A program made the position numbers and the translations under genes. 64,000 nucleotides of DNA from NCBI GenBank assembly GCA_963819735.1, contig CAWFXC010000001.1, positions 2,356,001 through 2,420,000 on the forward strand, read 5' to 3'. Numbering within the stretch: position 1 is the stretch's first letter; each line of letters begins with the position of its first letter. The DNA is from CAWFXC01 sp963819735. GTDB lineage: Bacteria > Actinomycetota > Acidimicrobiia > IMCC26256 > DASPTH01. Shown one piece after another: positions 36,818 to 45,011 of the stretch. The notes under the pieces are model-generated. The model searched no databases. It was not told the origin of the DNA and saw only the letters and a list, made by a program, of their open reading frames with translations.

Positions 36818-37573
36818 ATGGGTGCGCTCGACGGCAAGGTAGCGATCGTCACCGGCGCGGGCCAGGGGGTCGGCGAGGGCGTTGCGTTCGCGCTGGCCGA
36901 GGCGGGCGCCAAGGTCGTCGCCGCCGGCCGCACCGGCACCAAGGTCGAGCGCACGGTGGCGACCATCGCCGAGCGCGGTGGTGTCGCGACGGCACTCGAG
37001 TGCGACGTGACCGACCCGGCTCAGGTCCAGGCGTGCGTCGACCGCGCCGTCTCCGAGTACGGCACCGTTGACATCCTCGTGAACAACGCGCAGGTCCCAC
37101 CCCTCGGGCCGCTCGCCGAGATCCCCGAAGAGCTCTTCGACATGGGGTGGCGCACCGGTCCGCTCGCGACCTTTCGCTTCATGCGCGCGTGTCACCCGTA
37201 CCTGAAGGGCGGGGGCACGATCGTGAACATGGGATCGGGTTCGGCCATCCGCCCCGACCTCACCGCGTTCGGCGCGTACGGCGCGTGCAAGGAGGCGATT
37301 CGAACACTGAGCCGCGCCGCCGCGTGCGAGTGGGGGCGCGACGGGATTCGCGTCAACGTCGTGCTGCCCCTCGCGCTGTCGCCCGGCATGGCGGGATTCC
37401 TCGAGGAGAACCCCGAAGCGCGCGACGGCGTGCTCGGCTCGATACCGCTCGGCTTCATCGGGGATTCGGAGAACGACATCGGTCCCGCGGTCGTGTGGCT
37501 CTGTTCCGATGCGGCTTCGTACGTCACCGGCACGAGTCTGTGCGTCGACGGTGGCCAGGACTACGTCCGCTAG
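36818..37573 (+). CDS. SDR-family oxidoreductase
   Basis: Protein of 251 residues: TGAGQGVGEGVAFALA, NNAQVPPLGPL, catalytic Ser in NMGSGSA and YGACK, and C-terminal TGTSLCVDGGQDYV. ATG 36818 with GGGGGA upstream is chosen over a GTG further up. It leads a plus-strand operon with a zinc dehydrogenase, an HsaA-like monooxygenase and a molybdenum-hydroxylase large subunit. The substrate is probably a ring alcohol or ketone by context. Confidence 0.85.
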   Translation: MGALDGKVAIVTGAGQGVGEGVAFALAEAGAKVVAAGRTGTKVERTVATIAERGGVATALECDVTDPAQVQACVDRAVSEYGTVDILVNNAQVPPLGPLAEIPEELFDMGWRTGPLATFRFMRACHPYLKGGGTIVNMGSGSAIRPDLTAFGAYGACKEAIRTLSRAAACEWGRDGIRVNVVLPLALSPGMAGFLEENPEARDGVLGSIPLGFIGDSENDIGPAVVWLCSDAASYVTGTSLCVDGGQDYVR

Positions 37574-37602
37574 CACCCGACGACCCACGGAGAACTCGAC
37601 CC

Positions 37603-38613
37603 ATGCGCGCAGCCCTCTACCACGGACCCGGCGATGTTCGACTCGAAGACGTCGCCGAACCGGATCCCGGACCGGGTGATGTGAAGATCCGCACGCTGCA
37701 CAACGGGTTGTGCGGCACTGATCTCCACCAGTACTTCGTCGGGCCGATGAGCCCGGCACCGTTGCCCACGATCGTCGGTCACGAGTTCTCGGGCGAGGTG
37801 GTCGAGGTGGGCCGCGACGTCACGAAGGTCGCGGTCGGCGACATCGTCGCGGTCGAGCCGCTCTGGCCGTGCGGCGGTTGCCCGCCGTGCGAGGACGGCG
37901 CCTACAACCTCTGCTGGGAGGTCTTGTGCCACGGACTCGGCGGACCCGGGGGCGGTCTCTCGGAGTTCACCGTCGTCCGCGAGCGCATGGCCTACAAGCT
38001 TCCGGAATCGGTCGGGCCGGTGCTGGGCGCGCTGGTCGAACCAATGTCGGTCGCGTACCGCGCCGTCCTCCGCGCCCATCCGCGTCCCGGTGCCACCGCC
38101 GTCGTGTTCGGTGGCGGCCCCATCGGGATCGGCTCGTACCTCGGGCTGCGCGCCCTCGGCGTCGACGACGTGACCGTCGTCGAACCGGCGGCGGAACGGC
38201 GCGCCGCGGTGGCGCGGCTCGGTGCCGCCGTGCTCGACCCGGCGACGACCGACGTCGTCACCACGATTCGCGACGCGACCAAGGGCGCGGGCGCGTCGGT
38301 GGTGATCGACGCGGCCGGGGTCGCCGCGTCATTCGACGCCGCCCTCGGCGTCGCGGCGACGGGCGGTCGGATCGTCACCGTCGCGGCCTACATGGGCCCG
38401 GTCACCTACAACCCGACCGACCTGATGATGCGCGAGATCGAGATCGTGTCCTCGTTCTCGTACGCGGGCGAGTTCGACGCGGTGATCGACCACATGGCCG
38501 CCGGTCGCTACCCGACCGAGGGTTGGATCGAGCGGTTGCCGTTCGACGATCATCTCGGTGCCTACGACCGGTTGCACCGCGGCGAGGCGATCAAGTTGAT
38601 GGTCGACCTGTGA
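37603..38613 (+). CDS. Zinc-dependent alcohol dehydrogenase, butanediol/threonine dehydrogenase type
   Basis: Protein of 336 residues. Catalytic-zinc CGTDLHQYF and GHEFSGEVVEVG, structural-zinc cysteines in WPCGGCPPCEDGAYNLC, and Rossmann AVVFGGGPIGIG. Full-length MDR enzyme that oxidises secondary alcohols with NAD. It follows the SDR gene by 29 nt in the same operon. Confidence 0.87.
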   Translation: MRAALYHGPGDVRLEDVAEPDPGPGDVKIRTLHNGLCGTDLHQYFVGPMSPAPLPTIVGHEFSGEVVEVGRDVTKVAVGDIVAVEPLWPCGGCPPCEDGAYNLCWEVLCHGLGGPGGGLSEFTVVRERMAYKLPESVGPVLGALVEPMSVAYRAVLRAHPRPGATAVVFGGGPIGIGSYLGLRALGVDDVTVVEPAAERRAAVARLGAAVLDPATTDVVTTIRDATKGAGASVVIDAAGVAASFDAALGVAATGGRIVTVAAYMGPVTYNPTDLMMREIEIVSSFSYAGEFDAVIDHMAAGRYPTEGWIERLPFDDHLGAYDRLHRGEAIKLMVDL

Positions 38614-38671
38614 CCACCGACACCCGGTGGTCACGACCGGCCGGCCGATTCACGGAACGGAGCGCAATCGC

Positions 38672-39886
38672 ATGACGATCACCGGCGCAGAGGGTCGTGC
38701 CGATCTCCGCGGGCTCACCCGCGATGCCGCACTCGCCACCGCGCGCGAGTTGGCCGCCGGTCTCGTCGGCCGTCGCGCCGAGACCGAGGCGTTGCGGCGC
38801 GTCCCCGACGAGACGATGAACGAGTTCGTCGCCAGCGGTCTCATGCGCGTCAACCAGGCCGCGCGGTGGGGTGGCGCGGAGTTGGGCACCGAGGCCGCGG
38901 TCGAGGTGATCGCAGAGATCGCCAAGGGCGACGCGTCGGCGGGTTGGGTGTTCGGCCTCATCGCAAGCCACTTCTGGTTGGTGTGCCTCTTCCCGCCCGA
39001 GGTGCAGGAAGAGATGTGGGGCGCCGATCCCAACGTGATGATGTCGTCGTCGTTCGCGCCGAGCGAAGCGCAGTGCGAGCGCGTCGAGGGGGGATACCGC
39101 GTGCGCGGTCGGTGGCCGTGGTCGAGCGGATCCAACCACTGCACCTGGGCGATGCTCGGGATCATGCTCCCGCCGGACGGACCCGACCAACCGCCGACGC
39201 TGGTGTGGGGAATCCTGCCGCGGGAGGACTACACGGTCGACGACGACTGGCGCACGATCGGGCTGCGCGGCACCGGTTCGAACACGCTCATCGTCGAAGG
39301 CGCCTTCATCCCCGACCACCGCTGCATCAACCCGTGGGACGTCAGCGCGGGGAGCGCACCCGGTTCCGACTTCAACCCCGCGCCCCTGTTCCGTCTCCCG
39401 TTCGGCCCCGCGCTCGCGTACTACCTGTCGGCGCCGGCGCTCGGCGCGGCGGAGCGCACGTTCGCCGACTGGACGCAGTACATCAAGGGGAAGCGGCAGG
39501 CCTTCACCGGCGCCGAGGTGGGCAAGCAGGCGCCCACGCTGATCCGCGCCGGTCAGATGTCGGCGCAGCTAGAGGCGGCGCGGCTCCTGATGACCACCAC
39601 CCCCCGGGCGATCGACGAGGCCGTCGCGCTAGGCCCGCTCGACCAGGAGTTGCGGGTCCGGTCGGGCCGCAACGCGACCTACGCGGTGCGCCTCTGCGTC
39701 GAGGTGGTCGAGACGTGCATGCAGTTCAGCGGCGGCACCGGCCTGTTCGAGACGCATCCGGTGCAGCAGGGGTGGCGCGACGTGCACGGCGTCGCCGCGC
39801 ACGTCGGCTTCGGCATCGACAACGCTTACGGCACCTACGGCAATGTGCTGCTCGACCTTCCCGTCCCACCGTCACCCATGCTCTGA
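38672..39886 (+). CDS. HsaA-like flavin-dependent monooxygenase (acyl-CoA dehydrogenase fold)
   Basis: Protein of 404 residues. GDASAGWVFGLIASHFWL, then RGRWPWSSGSNHCTW and GLRGTGSNTLIVEGAFIP recall HsaA, the reduced-flavin monooxygenase that hydroxylates a phenolic secosteroid (from memory), and other group D hydroxylases. The WSSG and GLRGTGSNT motifs separate it from true acyl-CoA dehydrogenases. It would make a catechol for an extradiol dioxygenase. It needs a flavin reductase, none of which is seen in the window. ATG 38672 is used. Same operon as the dehydrogenases upstream. Confidence 0.83.
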   Translation: MTITGAEGRADLRGLTRDAALATARELAAGLVGRRAETEALRRVPDETMNEFVASGLMRVNQAARWGGAELGTEAAVEVIAEIAKGDASAGWVFGLIASHFWLVCLFPPEVQEEMWGADPNVMMSSSFAPSEAQCERVEGGYRVRGRWPWSSGSNHCTWAMLGIMLPPDGPDQPPTLVWGILPREDYTVDDDWRTIGLRGTGSNTLIVEGAFIPDHRCINPWDVSAGSAPGSDFNPAPLFRLPFGPALAYYLSAPALGAAERTFADWTQYIKGKRQAFTGAEVGKQAPTLIRAGQMSAQLEAARLLMTTTPRAIDEAVALGPLDQELRVRSGRNATYAVRLCVEVVETCMQFSGGTGLFETHPVQQGWRDVHGVAAHVGFGIDNAYGTYGNVLLDLPVPPSPML

Positions 39887-39937
39887 GTCGTCGGTTCGAA
39901 GCCACGTCGCCGCAACACACCGAAGGATCCTGCTGAG

Positions 39938-42226
39938 ATGAGCGTTCTGGGCAACCGGGTTGTACGCAAGGAAGATCCGGGTCTGCTGACCGGGATCACG
40001 CCGTTCGTGAGCGACATCCGCGATCCGTTGCTCGACGGTGCGGTGCACGTCACCTACCTCCGCTCGGCGATGGCACATGCGCGCATCACGGCGGTCGACC
40101 CGTCGGAGGCGTTGGCGGCGCCGGGAGTCATCGGCGTCTTCACCGCCGCCGATCTCGGGCTCACGCTCCAACCCTCGCCCTACTCGCCGCCGTTCATGGT
40201 GTCGCCGTTGGCGATCGACGTCGTGCGCTACGTCGGTGAGCCGATCGCCGCGGTCGTGACCGAGCGACCGGATCAGGGCGAAGACGCCGCCGAGCTGGTG
40301 ATCGTCGACTACGAGCCGTTGCCGGTGGTCATCGATCCCATCGAGGCGATCGAGGGCAAGACGCTGCTCTTCCCCGAGGCCGGCACCAACGTGTGCGTGG
40401 ATTCCGCCCACATGGGCATTCCCGCCGACAGCCCCGACCTGTTCGACGGGTGCGACGTCGTCGTCTCGGAGCATCTCGTGAATCAGCGGCTCGCGCCGTG
40501 CCCGCTCGAGGTGCGCTCGGCCGCCGCCGCGTGGACCGCCGACGGCAAACTCGTGCACTGGGCGACCTCGCAGATCCCGCACGCCGTTCACGGGGTCTTG
40601 TCGATGGTGTACGCGCCCGCCGAGGTCCGCGTCATCGCGCCGGCAGTGGGTGGCGGGTTCGGGGCGAAGTCCGGGTTGCACGGTGAGGAGATCATCCTCG
40701 GCGGCCTCGCCGCCGCGCTGCAACGGCCGGTGCGGTGGACGGAGACCCGCTCGGAGAGCATGCAGTCGCTCGAGCACGGAAGAGCGCAAAGGCACGAGAT
40801 CACTATCGGCGGTACGCGCGACGGCAACGTGCTGGCCTACCGATTGACCATCGTGCAGGACGCGGGCGCGTACCCCGGGTTCGCATCGATCATCCCGGTG
40901 ATGATGACGCGCACGATGGCGCCGACGGTCTACGACATCGCGCGCGTCGAATGCACCACCAAGAGCGTGGTCACGAACACCGCGCCGGTCGCCGCGTACC
41001 GGGGCGCGGGCCGGCCCGAGGCGGTCGCGGCCATGGAACGGGCCATGGACCTCTTCGCCATCGAGACCGGCATCGATCCGGTGGAGGTGCGACGCAAGAA
41101 CCTGCTCCCTCGGTTCACCGAGCCCCACACCACACCGATGGGTGCGGTGTACGACGTCGGCAATTTCGAGGGCGCGCTCGACGCGGTGCTCGAGCGCGGG
41201 AACTACGAGGAGCTGCGCAAGGAGCAGCAACTGCGGCGCAATCGTGGTGACGCGGTGCAGATGGGCATCGGCGTGAGCTGCTACGTCGAGATCACCGGTC
41301 AGTCGCTCCCGGGTTCTGATCCCCAGGAGGTCGCGCGCGTCGTGATCCACGGCGACGGCTCCGCCACCGTCTTCACCGGCACGTCACCCCACGGCCAGGG
41401 ACACGACACGTCCTGGTCGATGATCGCGTCGTCCGAGTTGGGCATCGCCATGGAGCAGATCGACGTCGTGCACGGCGACACCGATCGCGTTCCCGTCGGC
41501 ACTGGCACCTTCGGGTCGCGTTCGCTCCAGCAGGGCGGCGCGGCGGTGCAGAAGGTGAGCCTCGAAATGGTCGAGCGGGCACGCGCACTGGCCGCCGAGC
41601 TGCTCGAGGCGAACGCCGCCGATGTCGTGCTCGACAAGGACACCGGTCGGTTCCACGTCGCCGGCACACCGGCGGTCGCCATGACGTGGGGCGAGCTCGC
41701 GACTTCAGCCGCGGGGCAGGGTCGTGCGTTGCTCGACGTCGAGTCGAACTTCGTCGCACCGGGGCCGACGTTTCCGTTCGGCGCGCACCTGGCCGTGGTC
41801 GAGGTCGACGTGGAGACGGGCAAGGTGGAGCTCGTGCGCCACATCGCGTGTGACGACGCCGGCACCGTGCTCAACCCGCTCATCTTCGAAGGTCAGGTGC
41901 ACGGCGGGATCGCGCAGGGTGCGGCGCAGGCGTTGGTCGAGGAGTTCGCCTACGACGACGACGGCAACCCGATCACCGGGAACTTCGCCGACTACACCTT
42001 CATCTCCGCCGCCGAGCTCCCCAGCTTCGAGATCGTGCACATGGAGACGCCCACGCCCTACAACCCGCTCGGCGCCAAGGGCGTCGGTGAGTCCGGCACC
42101 ATCGGTTCCACCCCCGCGGTGCAGTCGGCGGTGGTCGACGCGCTGGCTGGTTACGGCGTTCGCCACGTCGACATGCCGATGACGCCGGAGCGCGTCTGGC
42201 GAGCGGTCGCCGCGGCCGGAACCTGA
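39938..42226 (+). CDS. Molybdenum hydroxylase large (molybdopterin) subunit
   Basis: Protein of 762 residues in the CoxL/XdhB family: VGGGFGAKSGLHGEE, the active-site loop AYRGAGRPEA and the C-terminal GAKGVGESGTIGSTPA with the catalytic Glu. AYRGAGR is the form found in non-CO enzymes; true form I CO dehydrogenase has AYRCSFR. It hydroxylates a carbon using water. Its FAD and 2Fe-2S partners are not adjacent; the nearest are at 6876-8222. The start follows a short gap after the HsaA-like gene, and an SDR gene follows 14 nt later. Confidence 0.88.
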   Translation: MSVLGNRVVRKEDPGLLTGITPFVSDIRDPLLDGAVHVTYLRSAMAHARITAVDPSEALAAPGVIGVFTAADLGLTLQPSPYSPPFMVSPLAIDVVRYVGEPIAAVVTERPDQGEDAAELVIVDYEPLPVVIDPIEAIEGKTLLFPEAGTNVCVDSAHMGIPADSPDLFDGCDVVVSEHLVNQRLAPCPLEVRSAAAAWTADGKLVHWATSQIPHAVHGVLSMVYAPAEVRVIAPAVGGGFGAKSGLHGEEIILGGLAAALQRPVRWTETRSESMQSLEHGRAQRHEITIGGTRDGNVLAYRLTIVQDAGAYPGFASIIPVMMTRTMAPTVYDIARVECTTKSVVTNTAPVAAYRGAGRPEAVAAMERAMDLFAIETGIDPVEVRRKNLLPRFTEPHTTPMGAVYDVGNFEGALDAVLERGNYEELRKEQQLRRNRGDAVQMGIGVSCYVEITGQSLPGSDPQEVARVVIHGDGSATVFTGTSPHGQGHDTSWSMIASSELGIAMEQIDVVHGDTDRVPVGTGTFGSRSLQQGGAAVQKVSLEMVERARALAAELLEANAADVVLDKDTGRFHVAGTPAVAMTWGELATSAAGQGRALLDVESNFVAPGPTFPFGAHLAVVEVDVETGKVELVRHIACDDAGTVLNPLIFEGQVHGGIAQGAAQALVEEFAYDDDGNPITGNFADYTFISAAELPSFEIVHMETPTPYNPLGAKGVGESGTIGSTPAVQSAVVDALAGYGVRHVDMPMTPERVWRAVAAAGT

Positions 42227-42240
42227 CGGCGGGGGCGACG

Positions 42241-43119
42241 ATGCCGGGACGACTTGCGGGCAAGGTGGCGCTCATCACCGGTACCGGTGGCGGCCAGGGG
42301 CGCGCCGCCGCGCTGCGCTTCGCCGCCGAAGGCGCCGCCGTCGTCGGCTGCGACCTCAAGGCGGAAAATGCCGAGCAGACCGTCGCGTTGGTCCGAGCCG
42401 CGGGCGGACGCATGGTGTCGCAGGGTCCGATCGATCTCACCGACGAGGACCAGGTGCGTTCGTGGCTCGACTTCGCAGTGGCGGAGTTCGGCGACTTCGA
42501 CATCCTCTACAACAACGCAGCCGCGATCCGATCGGGCACCATCGACGTGATGAGTCGCGAAGACTTCACCTGGACGCTCGACAACGAGATCACGCTCGTC
42601 TTCCTCGCGATCAAGCACGCACTCCCGGTGTTCCAGCGACGTGGTGGCGGCGTGATCGTGAACATCTCGTCGGTGGCCGGTCTCGTCGGCGCCGGGATGC
42701 CCGGCAACAACCTCGGCAACCTGGCGCACTGCGTCGGCAAGGCCGGGGTCATCCGGATGACCGAGGTGCTCTCGGTCGAGCTGGCGAGCTACAACATCCG
42801 GGTCAACAGCATTGCGCCCGGCATCGTCGAGACGCCCGCACTGGCGCCCTTCCTCGCCGACGAAGCGGCCCGGCAGGCCTTCATCGGCATGGGCGTGATC
42901 CCACGGGTCGGCCAGCCAGACGACATCGTCAACGCCGCGCTGTTCCTCTCCTCCGACGAGTCGTCGTTCATCACCGGTGTGACGCTTCCCGTCGACGGCG
43001 GGCAGGTGGCATCCGGCGGCGTCGGCTCGCCGCACGAAGACGTCGGCCGCGCGCTCGGGAGCGCCATGGAGACCTTGGCGCGCGGTGAGTACTCGAACAT
43101 CACGCTCGATCAGCAGTGA
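42241..43119 (+). CDS. SDR-family protein lacking the canonical catalytic tyrosine, copy 1
   Basis: Protein of 292 residues. The cofactor motif is TGTGGGQGRAAALRFA and the serine lies in NISSVAG (~143). Where SDRs have YxxxK the sequence reads LAHCVGKAGV, so His163 replaces Tyr four residues before Lys167. The paralogue at 45012 has the same change, so it is not a sequencing slip. The C-terminal ~30 residues extend past the usual end. Activity may be altered or use His; this cannot be decided from sequence. It lies 14 nt after the molybdenum-hydroxylase subunit. Confidence 0.8.
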   Translation: MPGRLAGKVALITGTGGGQGRAAALRFAAEGAAVVGCDLKAENAEQTVALVRAAGGRMVSQGPIDLTDEDQVRSWLDFAVAEFGDFDILYNNAAAIRSGTIDVMSREDFTWTLDNEITLVFLAIKHALPVFQRRGGGVIVNISSVAGLVGAGMPGNNLGNLAHCVGKAGVIRMTEVLSVELASYNIRVNSIAPGIVETPALAPFLADEAARQAFIGMGVIPRVGQPDDIVNAALFLSSDESSFITGVTLPVDGGQVASGGVGSPHEDVGRALGSAMETLARGEYSNITLDQQ

Positions 43120-43133
43120 ACGGGGGAGCAGTC

Positions 43134-43895
43134 ATGCAGCACGACTATTCCGGCAAGGTCGCGATCGTCACCGGTGGCGGTTCGGGAATCGGTCAGGCGA
43201 CGGCGATCGCCTTTGCGGCCGCCGGCGCGAGTGTCGTGGTCGCCGACCTCGACAACACCGCCCTCGACGACACGGTACGCACCATCAAGGACAGCGGCGG
43301 TGAGGCCACGGGGGTGCGCACCGACGTGTCGCGCGCGGCCGATACGGAGATGATGGTGCGCGTCGCCGGCGACACCTACGGCGGCCTCGACTGCGCGTTC
43401 AACAACGCGGGCATCGAAGCGGCACCGCTGGCCGTGGCCGACGTGAGCGAGGAGGAATGGGACCGCGTCTTCGCGATCAACGCCAAGGGCGTGTGGCTCT
43501 CGATGAAGTACGAGATCCCGGCGATGCTGGCCCGGGGTGGCGGCGCGATCGTCAACGCGTCGTCGATTCTCGGGCTGTTCGGTGCGGCCAACGGCGCGGT
43601 GTACAGCGCCACGAAGCACGCGGTGGCCGGCCTCACCCGGTGCGCGGCGCTCGACTACGCCCAGCAGGGGATCCGGGTCAACGCCACGTCGCCGGGCATG
43701 ATCGAGACGCCCCTGATGGTGCGCACCGCCGCCAACATGGAGGTGCCGCCGGAGGCGTTCCACGGGATGCATCCGGTCGGGCGGATGGGTAAATCGCTCG
43801 AGGTGGCCGACGCCGTGCTCTGGCTGTGTTCCGACGCCGCGTCGTTCGTGACCGGGGTGGTGCTGCCGGTCGACGGCGGGTACTCCGCGCAATGA
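43134..43895 (+). CDS. SDR-family oxidoreductase, classical
   Basis: Protein of 253 residues: TGGGSGIGQATAIAFA, NNAGIEAAPLAVADVSEEEW, catalytic Ser in NASSILG and YSATK, C-terminal TGVVLPVDGGYSAQ. A typical classical dehydrogenase with a complete catalytic set. ATG 43134 follows GGGGGAG, and the stop overlaps the SnoaL gene as ATGA. The partner SDR just upstream lacks the tyrosine. Confidence 0.87.
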   Translation: MQHDYSGKVAIVTGGGSGIGQATAIAFAAAGASVVVADLDNTALDDTVRTIKDSGGEATGVRTDVSRAADTEMMVRVAGDTYGGLDCAFNNAGIEAAPLAVADVSEEEWDRVFAINAKGVWLSMKYEIPAMLARGGGAIVNASSILGLFGAANGAVYSATKHAVAGLTRCAALDYAQQGIRVNATSPGMIETPLMVRTAANMEVPPEAFHGMHPVGRMGKSLEVADAVLWLCSDAASFVTGVVLPVDGGYSAQ

Positions 43896-44366
43896 ACCCG
43901 CGCTTCTCCCTCGCCGAGCTCTCCGATCACCACGAGATCGAGCAGTTGATGTACACGTACGCGACCGGGATCGACACGGCCGACTACGAGTTGGTCGATT
44001 CGATCTTCGTGCCGAACGGCGAGATCGACTACGCCGGGATCGGCGGCCCGAAGGGGCGCTGGAACCCGGAGATCAAACAGTGGAGCGAGGAATCGCTCGC
44101 CGCGTTCCCGGTGCGCAAGCACTACATCACGAACGTGGTGGTGACCTTCGCGCCCGACCGCGACTCGGCGACGTCGGTGACCTACTGGCGCGCACCGATG
44201 GGCTTCGCGCGCGGCGGACGGCTCGATCCACATCTTCGAGTCGGGCGGGCGGTACCTCGACACGTTGGTCCGCACCGACGCCGGGTGGCGCATCACGTTG
44301 CGCACCACCGCGCAGGACTGGATGATCGGCACCCTGCCCGAGGAGATGACCGCCGGATCCGAGTGA
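43892..44366 (+). CDS. SnoaL-like (ketosteroid-isomerase fold) protein, frameshifted
   Basis: About 157 residues after removing one extra base near 44213-44217, which joins APMGFARA to DGSIHIFESGGRYLDTLV. The layout IEQLMYTYATGIDTADYELV, then FVPNGEIDYAGIGG matches the SnoaL protein encoded at 31853. The tail TDAGWRITLRTTAQDWMIG is in the corrected frame. It overlaps the SDR by 4 nt and is last in the operon. The role is an isomerase, dehydratase or binding protein on a ring intermediate. Confidence 0.75.
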
Positions 44367-44378
44367 CGGCGCGCGCAG

Positions 44379-44828
44379 CTAGAGGGAGACGTCTTCGGTC
44401 GACGGCTCGCTGATCTGACGGATCAGGCTGAGCATGTCGGAGACCACCTTCTCGCCGAGCAGATCGTCGCCGTCGAAGGTGAAGATCCCGATGCCGTTCA
44501 CCTCGAACGGTCGGCCGTTCGCCGGGATGCCCTCGATCTCGCCCTCGTGGGTGCCCACCGTCCGGGTCTCCACGATGAGCGCGTCGTCGGCGTGGTAGAA
44601 GCGAGTCGCCTCGGTGCGGATGGCCGGCATCATCGTGAAGTAGCCGCTGAGGAACTCGCGCACGTTGTCGCGGCCGTCGACCACCAGACCCCACGGGACG
44701 ACGTCGTAGTGGGCCTCGTGCATGGTCGCGAGCGTCGCCTCGACGTCGAATCGGTTCTCGGCGGCGATGTGCTCCTGGATCTTCGCCTCCCGGCGGGCTC
44801 TCATCGCGGCATCCGGTGCGTTCGACAT
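44379..44828 (-). CDS. SnoaL-like nuclear-transport-factor-2-fold protein
   Basis: Protein of 149 residues: REAKIQEHIAAENRFDVEAT, FYHADDALIVETRTVG, and NGIGIFTFDGDDLLGEKVVS. ATG 44828 follows AGGAGG. It belongs to the same subfamily as the product of 45883, with which it brackets the regulatory region at 44.9 kb and an SDR. The reaction is unknown. It is divergent from the SDR operon and probably shares its operators. Confidence 0.8.
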   Translation of the reverse strand: MSNAPDAAMRARREAKIQEHIAAENRFDVEATLATMHEAHYDVVPWGLVVDGRDNVREFLSGYFTMMPAIRTEATRFYHADDALIVETRTVGTHEGEIEGIPANGRPFEVNGIGIFTFDGDDLLGEKVVSDMLSLIRQISEPSTEDVSL

Positions 44829-44898
44829 GCGGGCGTCCTCCTGAGCCGGGGCGGCACGCATCTGCGTACTTTCTCGCCCCCGTGGTGCGTGCTAATCT

Positions 44899-44912
44899 AG
44901 CAAGCGCTTGGT
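44899..44912. promoter_or_regulatory. KstR2-like operator, site 8 (divergent SnoaL/SDR promoters)
   Basis: AGCAAGCGCTTGGT is a perfect motif match. Its left flank TGCTAATCT is a candidate extended -10 on the plus strand. An odd variant ATCAAGGCTTGAC with a 1-bp centre follows at 44918-44930, and another full site follows at 44949, so three palindromes crowd 65 bp. Confidence 0.78.
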
Positions 44913-44948
44913 CAGCCATCAAGGCTTGACCGGCAGTCGGGAGCAGAC

Positions 44949-44962
44949 ATCAAGGCCTTGAC
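44949..44962. promoter_or_regulatory. KstR2-like operator, site 9 (SDR promoter)
   Basis: ATCAAGGCCTTGAC matches at all but the last base. The right half forms TTGACA (44958-44963), followed after 17 bp by GATGCT (44981-44986), putting the start about 20 nt before the ATG at 45012. Confidence 0.72.
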
Positions 44963-45011
44963 AACGGCCTGTTGCGGGGCGATGCTGCCGCACGAGACGG
45001 AGGGGGGAGCC

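Noticed and set aside
39938..42226. Identification as CO dehydrogenase large subunit
   Set aside because: The active-site loop is AYRGAGR, not the AYRCSFR of form I CO dehydrogenase, and the small subunits are not adjacent.
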